NCBI RefSeq assembly: GCF_015278315.1
Contig: NZ_JADIJE010000002.1
Location: 124,001 to 188,000, forward strand
Source: Microbacterium ureisolvens
Lineage (GTDB): Bacteria; Actinomycetota; Actinomycetes; Actinomycetales; Microbacteriaceae
Length of the DNA stretch: 64,000 nucleotides
Direction: 5' to 3'
In this document: positions 57,935 through 64,000 of the stretch, piece after piece
Layout of the letters: each line of letters starts with the position of its first letter
Position numbering within the stretch: position 1 is the stretch's first letter
Made by a program: the position numbers and the translations under genes
Notes under the pieces: generated by a model
Told to the model about the DNA's origin: nothing
Databases searched by the model: none
Seen by the model: only the letters and a program-made list of their open reading frames with translations

Positions 57935-58249
57935 TTAAGCGGTGCCCGTCGGCGGGTCCGGCTCGGGGACGAGCGTCAGGCCGCCCGGCGAGTTCGCCGA
58001 CTTCGTCAATGCCTCGACCCATCCCGGGTTGAGGCGGGGCTGCCGGCCGCCGAAGTACTCGAACGTCAGCGAGACGCTCGGGCTCAGCCAGATCGAGGTG
58101 CGACCGAGCCCGCTGCGCATCGGGTCGGTCCACGTGAACGGGAACGACTCGCCCCGGCGCAGCTTCGCCCAGATGACCGCTTGAAGGTGCGCGAGGATGC
58201 GATCGTCGAACGATGCGGTGACTCGGGAGTCGTAGGTCAGCGTGCCCAT
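57935..58249 (-). CDS. DUF7882-type small protein, paralogue 1
   Basis: 104 residues: MGTLTYDSRVTASFDDRILAHLQAVIWAKLRRGESFPFTW...TSIWLSPSVSLTFEYFGGRQPRLNPGWVEALTKSANSPGGLTLVPEPDP. This family is frequent in Microbacteriaceae and often misnamed ATP-dependent DNA ligase; nothing in it resembles a ligase. A sister gene (59576) shares MGTL.Y, ILAH-type helix and VPEPE/D end. TACTGT exactly seven bases before ATG, leaderless. Function unknown. Confidence 0.8.
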   Translation of the reverse strand: MGTLTYDSRVTASFDDRILAHLQAVIWAKLRRGESFPFTWTDPMRSGLGRTSIWLSPSVSLTFEYFGGRQPRLNPGWVEALTKSANSPGGLTLVPEPDPPTGTA

Positions 58250-58426
58250 CGTCTCTACAGTAGTCCGCCGGTCCGCCGTCGGCACGGTCACGATCGAACC
58301 CCCGGTGGCCGGGGGCCCGCGAAGCGGCTCCGCAACGCTCTGATTCAGGGGTGCGCGCATTATAGCCAAGTGGCGCGCCCGTGTCCGGTGTTGCGTACGA
58401 GAAGCGCAGTGCCCGAGTGTTGGATC

Positions 58427-59215
58427 ATGGTCAGCTCGCCTCAGCTCACTCGGGATCTGCGTGCGGCGCTCTCTGCAGGTGAGTTGTCGATCGCTTTTCA
58501 GCCTCAGTACGACTTGGCGCCGTCGGCGCCCGATGCGGTTCTCACCGCGCCGCCGCCGGTCGCTGTCGAAGCCCTCTGCCGCTGGGAGCATCCCGTGCTG
58601 GGGACGATCCCACCCGACCGGTTCATCCCGCTCGCCGAGGAGGGCGAGTTCCTCGACGAGGTGGACGGCCACGTGTTCGACCGCGCCGCGGCACAGGTCG
58701 CGCAGTGGCGCCGCGCCGGGCACGAAGTGGGTCTGGCGGTCAACGCCTCGCCGGCTCACTTCTCCCGTCAATACGCCGACTCCGTGATGTCGCGGCTGGA
58801 CGCGCTGGGGCTGGAGCCCGGCGTGCTCACGATCGAGATCACCGAAGCCCCCGCACCTCAGCTGCGTCCGCCGATGCTGTCGGCGATCCAGACCCTCCAT
58901 GCTGCGGGAGTGGCGATCTCGGTCGACGACTTCGCTGCCGGCGACACCACGGTCGCGATGATCGAGGTGCTGCCCATCGACGAGGTCAAGATCGACCGCT
59001 CGCTCACGCAGCGCACGGATGCCGCCGCCGACGAGGCCATCGCCGCAGTGGTGGAGAGCAGCGCGGGCCACGGCTGGCGAGTGGTGGCCGAGGGCATCGA
59101 GACCCTTGCCGACCTGGAGCGCTCCCGCGCACGGGGCTGCCACCGCGGTCAGGGCTTCCTGTGGGGGCTGCCGCTTCCCGTCGCCGATATGGACGAGCTG
59201 CTCGCCCGCGCCTGA
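58427..59215 (+). CDS. EAL-domain c-di-GMP phosphodiesterase
   Basis: 262 residues, a stand-alone EAL domain. Residues expected for activity are seen: EALCRWEHP (Glu of EAL), AVNASPAHF, EITEAP, DDFAAG (both Asp; the usual DDFG Gly is Ala), VKIDRS, VVAEGIET, and the Gln in RGQGFLWG. So hydrolysis of c-di-GMP to pGpG is likely, with loop 6 mildly altered. ATG chosen at 58427 (MVSSPQLTRDL); the frame upstream is not family-like. It is separated from the phytochrome-GGDEF gene by two small genes. Confidence 0.88.
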   Translation: MVSSPQLTRDLRAALSAGELSIAFQPQYDLAPSAPDAVLTAPPPVAVEALCRWEHPVLGTIPPDRFIPLAEEGEFLDEVDGHVFDRAAAQVAQWRRAGHEVGLAVNASPAHFSRQYADSVMSRLDALGLEPGVLTIEITEAPAPQLRPPMLSAIQTLHAAGVAISVDDFAAGDTTVAMIEVLPIDEVKIDRSLTQRTDAAADEAIAAVVESSAGHGWRVVAEGIETLADLERSRARGCHRGQGFLWGLPLPVADMDELLARA

Positions 59216-59271
59216 ACGACGTCAGCCGGTCGGCTCAGGTCTGAGCGGACCGGCGCGGCGACTCGCCGCCG

Positions 59272-59532
59272 TCAGAGCTCGTAGTCGGCGACGTCGTCGA
59301 GCGGCGGCTCGTCCACGGGCGGGTTGGAGTCGCCCACTTCGAACTGCGACCACGTCACGGGCATGCCCGGCGAGAAGAGGATGTCGACGCCGGGGCCGCC
59401 GCGCAGCGGCGGGACGTTCACGTAGCCGCCACCGGCCTTGATCGCCTCGAGGATCTTGCCCTTGAGCTCGGTGACGGGGTCGGGGAGGAAGTAGTCGCGT
59501 CCGTCGACGGTGAGTCGGTTCACGATCGCCAT
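59272..59532 (-). CDS. Conserved small protein of unknown function
   Basis: 86 residues: IVNRLTVDGRDYFLPDPVTELKGKILEAIKAGGGYVNVPPLRGGPGVDILFSPGMPVTWSQFEV, ending in a D/E/P-rich tail. Compact alpha/beta, no signal peptide. TAGTGT six bases before the ATG, leaderless. Seen near DUF7882 genes, not otherwise recognised. Confidence 0.75.
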   Translation of the reverse strand: MAIVNRLTVDGRDYFLPDPVTELKGKILEAIKAGGGYVNVPPLRGGPGVDILFSPGMPVTWSQFEVGDSNPPVDEPPLDDVADYEL

Positions 59533-59575
59533 GGCCCCACACTACCCCGCGCGAAGCGACCCGTAGGATCGATGG

Positions 59576-59878
59576 GTGGGCACACTTCACTACGGGTCGC
59601 CTCCGGCCTCCTTCAAGATCGATGACCGCACGCTCGCGCATGTCGAGCTCGTCATCATGGCCAAGCTGCGGCGGCGCGAGAACCTGTCGTTCGCCCTCGT
59701 CGACGAGAAGACGGCGCTGCGCCAGTCGGTGTGGATCTCTCCCGTCACCACGCTCCGCTTCGAGTACGACGCGCCGATGCCCGAGATCAACCGGCTGTGG
59801 CTGCAGGAGCTCGTCGACACCGCGAACTCGTCGAGCGGCCTCCGCATCGTCCCTGAGCCCGAGCTCCCCTCACGCTGA
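59576..59878 (+). CDS. DUF7882-type small protein, paralogue 2
   Basis: 100 residues, related to 57935-58249: MGTLHYGSPPASFKIDDRTLAHVELVIMAKLRRRENLSFAL, VWISPVTTLRFEYD, NSSSGLRIVPEPELPSR. GTG start with TAGGAT six bases upstream, leaderless. The pair brackets the EAL gene and abuts the phytochrome gene; a role in this signalling region is not shown. Confidence 0.8.
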   Translation: MGTLHYGSPPASFKIDDRTLAHVELVIMAKLRRRENLSFALVDEKTALRQSVWISPVTTLRFEYDAPMPEINRLWLQELVDTANSSSGLRIVPEPELPSR

Positions 59879-59909
59879 GACGCGGCCGGTGGAGCTGGGA
59901 AGCCGGCCC

Positions 59910-61862
59910 TCACGCTGAGACGCGGCCGCCGCCCCCGCGCTTCGCGCGGTACATCGCCGCGTCCGCGGCGTCCAGCAGCTGGGCGGGCGCCATGCCCCGC
60001 TCGGCCGCGACGACGCCGGCGGAGCCGTTGACGGTGATCTCGATCCCGCGCACGACGATCGGGTGCGTGATCGCCGCCAGAGCGCGGCCGGCGATCGCGG
60101 CGGCTTCTTCGGCGCCGGCGTCCACGCACACGATGACGAACTCATCGCCGCCGAGCCGCACCACCACGTCGGAGGTCCGGGCGACGCCGCTCAGCCGCTT
60201 GCCGATCGCGGCGAGGACCCCGTCGCCCATCTCGTGCCCGTGGGTGTCGTTGACGAGCTTGAAGTCGTCGAGGTCGAGGAAGACCAGCGAGACCGGCTTG
60301 TCCGAGCCGCGGAGCAGGTCCTCGAGGCGATCGTCGAGGAAGCGGCGGTTGTGCAGGCCGGTGAGCGCATCGCGCAGCGCCAGCTCGGCGAGCTCGGCCT
60401 GGGTGCGCGCCACCATGGCTGCGCGGATCTCCTCGCCGAGGTCGAAGGCGTCCTGTGCGTGCTCGCCCCACGGCAGGCTGCGTCCGGTGACGCTCTCGCG
60501 CCAGGCGGAGAACGACCGTCGCGGCGACAGCGGGGAGTCGCGGTTCTCCGGCCGCTGGTCGCCCAGCCAGTCGATGGACCGCGAGACCTCGCTGCGCACG
60601 AAGACGAGCGCGTCGCCCTCACCACCCAGCGGCACGACCAGGAGGCCGGTGACCCCCGGCACCTCGACCGCCAGTTCCGGCCGTTCCAGAGGAAGGGCCT
60701 CCCAGAGGAAGCGTCCTGCGCCGAGCTCATCGATCACGGCGAAGAGCTTGTCTGCGGGAGGAACCACGCCCACGGTGTGAACGGCGTCTGCCAGACGCAG
60801 CAGCGCTCCGTCGGCGGGGACGATGTCGAGGACCGTGCGCTCTCCCGACATGAGGACGGTGCCCACGTCGGCGCGACCGTAGAGCGGGGCGATGATCGAG
60901 ATCCGGCGCTCCCGCGCCTCGAGCTGCCGGCGCAGCCGGCGGATCTGGTCCGCCGCGGCGAGCTGACTGGCGACCTGAGATGCCATGACCTCGATCGCAC
61001 GGCGCAGGAGCACCGGGACGCGCCGGGGCGATCGGTGCGCGCATGTGAACATCCCGACGAGGCGGTCGTCGATGATGAGGCCGAACGACACGGTGGAGGC
61101 CTGGCCCATGTTGCGCATGAATTCGAGGTGATGCGGCGACACGGCGCGCAGCTCGGTGGCGCCCAGGTCGACGGGCTCCGCCTCGGGCAGCAGGGTGTGG
61201 ATGGCCAGCCCCGGGTCTTCGGTGGAGGCGATCACGCGCGAACGCTTCTCGATGTACAGCTCGCGCGCCTGCGAAGGGATGTCGGAAGCGGGGAAGTGGA
61301 GTCCGAAGTAGGACTCCATCTCGGGCTCGCGCTCGTCGGCCACGACCTGCCCGTGCCCGTCGTCGTGGAAGTGGTAGCACATCACCCGGTCGAAGCCCGT
61401 GACGGCCTTGATCTCGCGGGCCGCGCGCTGACGCAGCTCGTCGGGATCGGTGATCCCGGCGAGGCGCTGGATGGCGCTGACGACGCCGGTGCGGACGTAA
61501 TCGAGATCGGGGACGACGGGCTCGAGCTCCAGCAGAAGGGGAGACGTACCCCGGTGAGGGATGACGTCATAGGTCTGTCCCTCGAACTCGGCGCGGACCG
61601 GGTCGACCGCGACGCCGTGGCCGATCGCCCACGTGAGGACGCTGCTCTCCGCCTCCCGCAGGTCGCGGCCGAGCCAGTGCTCGGCATTCTCGCTGGCGAC
61701 GACGACGACGCCGGTCACCTCGTCGACGCCGAAGAGGAGTCCGTGCGACTGGATCCGCCCGATCGTGCGGATGGGCTCGGTGGAGCATTCCTGGAGTCGC
61801 AGGAGTTCGGCGTCGTCGCGAGAGCGATCTCCGTCGAAAGTCAAAGCGGGTAGGTCAGACAA
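59910..61862 (-). CDS. Bacteriophytochrome-diguanylate cyclase (PAS-GAF-PHY-GGDEF)
   Basis: 650 residues. N-terminal PAS with the biliverdin-anchoring position Cys26 in QECSTEPIRTIGRIQSHG; GAF with HFPASDIPSQARELY (Asp194-Ile195-Pro196) and RAVSPHHLEFMRNMGQASTVSFG; PHY with tongue motif PRRSFSAWRE; then GGDEF: RDALTGLHNRRFLDDRL, intact active site RLGGDEFV (571-575) and an I-site RTSD five residues upstream. So red/far-red light should gate c-di-GMP synthesis. TTG start at 61862 with GAAGGG ribosome binding site. Biliverdin-forming heme oxygenase is not in the window. Confidence 0.92.
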   Translation of the reverse strand: MSDLPALTFDGDRSRDDAELLRLQECSTEPIRTIGRIQSHGLLFGVDEVTGVVVVASENAEHWLGRDLREAESSVLTWAIGHGVAVDPVRAEFEGQTYDVIPHRGTSPLLLELEPVVPDLDYVRTGVVSAIQRLAGITDPDELRQRAAREIKAVTGFDRVMCYHFHDDGHGQVVADEREPEMESYFGLHFPASDIPSQARELYIEKRSRVIASTEDPGLAIHTLLPEAEPVDLGATELRAVSPHHLEFMRNMGQASTVSFGLIIDDRLVGMFTCAHRSPRRVPVLLRRAIEVMASQVASQLAAADQIRRLRRQLEARERRISIIAPLYGRADVGTVLMSGERTVLDIVPADGALLRLADAVHTVGVVPPADKLFAVIDELGAGRFLWEALPLERPELAVEVPGVTGLLVVPLGGEGDALVFVRSEVSRSIDWLGDQRPENRDSPLSPRRSFSAWRESVTGRSLPWGEHAQDAFDLGEEIRAAMVARTQAELAELALRDALTGLHNRRFLDDRLEDLLRGSDKPVSLVFLDLDDFKLVNDTHGHEMGDGVLAAIGKRLSGVARTSDVVVRLGGDEFVIVCVDAGAEEAAAIAGRALAAITHPIVVRGIEITVNGSAGVVAAERGMAPAQLLDAADAAMYRAKRGGGGRVSA

Positions 61863-62043
61863 CGCTGCCCTTCAGATGGCGGGGGGACAAGGGGTGGTGC
61901 CCAGCGAGGCTTACATCATAAGCGGGAGCGGCTGAGAGCCGGCAAGATCCGTCCACAGGCGCCTGCCGGACGCTCGTAGCGCACCCGCGACGGCCGCGCA
62001 ATGGGTGTACCGTGCCTTCGCGGCGCGGTTCCCTGACGGTGGT

Positions 62044-62065
62044 GGCGCCGGCACCCGCCGGCGCC
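62044..62065. promoter_or_regulatory. Hairpin in the 5' leader of the coiled-coil membrane protein
   Basis: GGCGCCGGC-ACCC-GCCGGCGCC, perfect nine-base stem, just ahead of ribosome binding site GAAGGAGG and the GTG at 62085. The 222-base gap also has AT-rich ACATCATAAGC at 61913-61923. The hairpin may modulate translation. Confidence 0.5.
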
Positions 62066-62084
62066 GGAGGGAGAAGGAGGGGCC

Positions 62085-62720
62085 GTGGACACAACCACCC
62101 TCATCTGGATCATCGTCGGCATCGTGATCGTCCTCGTGATCGTCGTCGTCGCGCTCTTGCTGACCGCCCGGGGGCGCCGCGAGCGTCGCGCGCAGGCCCA
62201 GCACGACCGGGCCGAGAAACTGCGCTCCGAGGCGCGCGAGTCCGAACTGCAGGCGCGCGAGCATGAGGCGCAGGTCGCGCAGGCACGCGCCGACGCCGCG
62301 TCCGCGGTGGCGGCCGCCGAGCAGGCGAAGGCCCGCGCAGCGCAGGCGTCGATCGACGCCGACAAGCGCCGGAGCACGATCGACGAGCACGAAGCCGACG
62401 CCGCCAAGTATCGCGCCGAGCAGGAGGAGACCCTGCGCAAGGCCGACGAGGTGGACCCGTATGTGACCGAGTCGGGCACCACGACGCGGGCGGCTGACGC
62501 CGACCAGCGCACCGATGCCCGCACCGACCCGCGAGTGCAGGACGCCCGCACCGACCCGCGGGCGGCGGACGCCCGTACCGACGCGTCCGTCGACGCAGCC
62601 GATGACAGCGTGCGCCGCGAGTATCGCGACGACCGCGTCGACGACGCGACCGTGTCATCCCGCAGCACCGCCGATCCGGTCGACGACAACACGCGGACGC
62701 GTCGCACCGACGGCGTCTGA
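62085..62720 (+). CDS. Membrane-anchored coiled-coil protein
   Basis: 211 residues. One membrane helix (LIWIIVGIVIVLVIVVVALLLTA, residues 6-28), then a charged alpha-helical coiled coil (about 30-125, rich in E/A/R/Q: EARESELQAREHEAQVAQARADAA), then a disordered tail with repeats DARTDPRVQ, DARTDPRAA and DARTDASVD. No catalytic motif. Resembles actinobacterial cell-envelope or DivIVA-neighbour proteins of unknown role. GTG start with GAAGGAGG. Confidence 0.8.
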   Translation: MDTTTLIWIIVGIVIVLVIVVVALLLTARGRRERRAQAQHDRAEKLRSEARESELQAREHEAQVAQARADAASAVAAAEQAKARAAQASIDADKRRSTIDEHEADAAKYRAEQEETLRKADEVDPYVTESGTTTRAADADQRTDARTDPRVQDARTDPRAADARTDASVDAADDSVRREYRDDRVDDATVSSRSTADPVDDNTRTRRTDGV

Positions 62721-62735
62721 CCCGTCTCGCCACGT

Positions 62736-62763
62736 GAGTGCCCGGGCCCCGGCCCGGGCACTC
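62736..62763 (+). terminator. Terminator after the coiled-coil protein
   Basis: GAGTGCCCGGG (62736-62746) and CCCGGGCACTC (62753-62763) with loop CCCCGG; perfect eleven-base stem sixteen bases after the stop. Confidence 0.75.
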
Positions 62764-62792
62764 CTGCGTGCGGGCGCGCTACCGTGGGCTCC

Positions 62793-64000
62793 GTGACCGC
62801 CCTGCTCGCCGTGCCGCGCACCGCCGGCCGCCTGCTGCTGCGGCACTGGCCGGTGCTGCTCGCTCTGTACCTGGCGGCGCTCCTGGCCCGCTACATCGTG
62901 ATCGAGGCGGCGGGCTGGGTCGGCTCGTACAACGCCGTGGCCGGCTCGCTGCTGTTGCCGGTCGCGATCCTCGCCCGCCTCGTCGCGCTGGTCGCGATGT
63001 TCCTGGTGCTGCGCGACGGTATGCGCGAGCTGCGCGCGATCGCGCCGCTGCCATCCGATGGCACCGCACGACGCCGCGAGTTCTTCGCCGCGCTGATGGC
63101 CGGCATCCTGCCGTTCTTCGCCTTCTATGCGGCGTGGGGATACCTGCGTGAAGACGCGGCGGCCTATTCGGCTCGCGTCCTCGAGCTGAGCACGGGGCGT
63201 CAGATCGCGGAGGACGTGCTGGGGACGGATGCCGGAGGTGACGGTCTCGCGGGGGAGCTGACGCTGACGCCGATCACGGTGGCGATCGTCGTCGTGGCTT
63301 TCGCGCTCCGCTGGCTGCTCAAGCGCTACAAGGACCGGCTGCCGCGCTGGTTCGGCATCTTCGCCGCCTACCTCGAGGCGGTGTGGGTGTACTTCGCCGC
63401 CGTCGTGATCTCGATCGGCGTGGGCTTCGTGACCTCGTGGGTGGCGACGCGTCAAGGCATGGTGTGGCTCGCCGACCTCCGCGAGTCCATCGCGTCGGTC
63501 TTCGTGCCCTTGGCGTGGCTTTGGGAGGCTGTCGAATGGCTGCTCGGTGAGGCGGGCGGGATCATCCTGCTTCCCGTCGCGTGGCTCACGATCGCGGGCG
63601 TGGTGTACGGGCAAGCAGTGGTGGCTCAGGCGGTGCCGACCGAGGAGCTGGGCGGGGATGTCGGCCGCCGGCTTCGTTCCCGCTACCGGTCGCTGCCGCA
63701 ACGGCTGCGGTCGAGGCTCGCCGACCTCTGGTCCGACCTCGTCTCACGCTTCACGCCGATCGGCAGAGCGCTGGTGCTGATGTGGCGGGCGGGACCGGTG
63801 CTCATCGGCGGGTTCGTGCTGCTGTACACGCTGCTGCTCGGGCTGCAGGGCCTTCTCGAGTGGGCGGTGCCCCGCGTCTTCGGTCCGCAGGATCTCGATG
63901 AATTCTGGCTGACCAACGACCAGCTGATCTTCCTCATCGCACCGCTCCTCATCGAACCCATCCGCATCGCGCTCGTGGCGGGCGGGTACGACTCGGTCAT
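62793..64000 (+). CDS. Polytopic membrane protein (3' end cut by window edge)
   Basis: 402 residues visible, at least six membrane helices, for example WPVLLALYLAALLARYIVI, GSLLLPVAILARLVALVAMFLVL, ALMAGILPFFAFYAAWGYL and PITVAIVVVAFALRWLL. No motif recognised. GTG at 62793 with TACCGT seven bases upstream, leaderless. An in-frame GTG at 62784 would overlap the -10 box. Confidence 0.85.
   Translation, partial: MTALLAVPRTAGRLLLRHWPVLLALYLAALLARYIVIEAAGWVGSYNAVAGSLLLPVAILARLVALVAMFLVLRDGMRELRAIAPLPSDGTARRREFFAALMAGILPFFAFYAAWGYLREDAAAYSARVLELSTGRQIAEDVLGTDAGGDGLAGELTLTPITVAIVVVAFALRWLLKRYKDRLPRWFGIFAAYLEAVWVYFAAVVISIGVGFVTSWVATRQGMVWLADLRESIASVFVPLAWLWEAVEWLLGEAGGIILLPVAWLTIAGVVYGQAVVAQAVPTEELGGDVGRRLRSRYRSLPQRLRSRLADLWSDLVSRFTPIGRALVLMWRAGPVLIGGFVLLYTLLLGLQGLLEWAVPRVFGPQDLDEFWLTNDQLIFLIAPLLIEPIRIALVAGGYDSV

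Noticed and set aside
57935..58249. ATP-dependent DNA ligase (a common database label for this family)
   Set aside because: About 100 residues with no KxDG nucleotidyl-transfer motif.

Overview
This window looks like the chromosome of a high-GC actinobacterium of the family Microbacteriaceae, most like Microbacterium (an inference from gene content and style; no marker gene such as 16S rRNA is present). Supporting signs are the very GC-rich coding sequence, many genes whose -10-like hexamer (TAnnnT) sits only 6-8 bases before the start codon (leaderless genes), a LAxTG-type sortase signal, coenzyme F420 biosynthesis (cofE), and the DUF7882-type small proteins. I see no rRNA, tRNA, CRISPR array, phage or transposase genes.

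Layout. 1-1149: a truncated ABC ATPase and a DUF1801 protein. 1262-6087: GntR regulator with prpD, prpB, prpC (methylcitrate cycle) and a hotdog thioesterase. 6284-14267 (minus): a seven-gene run of acyl-CoA synthetase, alcohol dehydrogenase fused to a GXWXG/DUF4334 domain, and a complete branched-chain-amino-acid-type ABC importer, divergent from a double-TetR regulator (14464). 15869-18130: aldehyde dehydrogenase divergent from a TetR gene. 18244-19550: a frameshifted AbiEi-like/DUF559 gene beside palindromic repeats. 19560-25207 (minus): beta-oxidation operon (acyl-CoA dehydrogenase, thiolase, FadB-like protein, nitronate monooxygenase-like protein). 25399-29676 (plus): SDR, ACAD10/11-like dehydrogenase, APH-type kinase and thiolase, resembling the levulinate/4-hydroxyacid (lva) pathway. 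30669-36698: a 2009-residue secreted amylopullulanase behind a perfect LacI-type operator. 36778-44000: small membrane protein, VOC protein, HxlR regulator with MFS transporter, YciI-like protein, and a cell-wall-anchored nucleotidase. 44201-47237: valine degradation genes. 47269-51572: MarR regulator, etfB, etfA and a membrane cytochrome b. 51595-57872: pentapeptide protein, two-component system with DUF4097 protein, cofE, GNAT, thioesterase and a small membrane protein. 57935-61862: two DUF7882 paralogues, an EAL phosphodiesterase and a bacteriophytochrome-diguanylate cyclase. 62085-64000: coiled-coil membrane protein and a truncated membrane protein.

How it fits together. Most of the first 51 kb handles acyl-CoA: uptake and activation of an unidentified acid, beta-oxidation, possible 4-oxo/4-hydroxyacid breakdown, valine degradation, ETF as shared electron acceptor for the four acyl-CoA dehydrogenases, and the methylcitrate cycle to consume propionyl-CoA released by these routes. 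A GTATAC-centred 13-mer at the GntR/prp promoter recurs exactly in the marR/etfB intergenic region, hinting at co-regulation. Besides the genes, the window has several families of palindromic repeats, one of them inside a coding sequence, and a strongly enriched 9-mer (ACGGATGCC).
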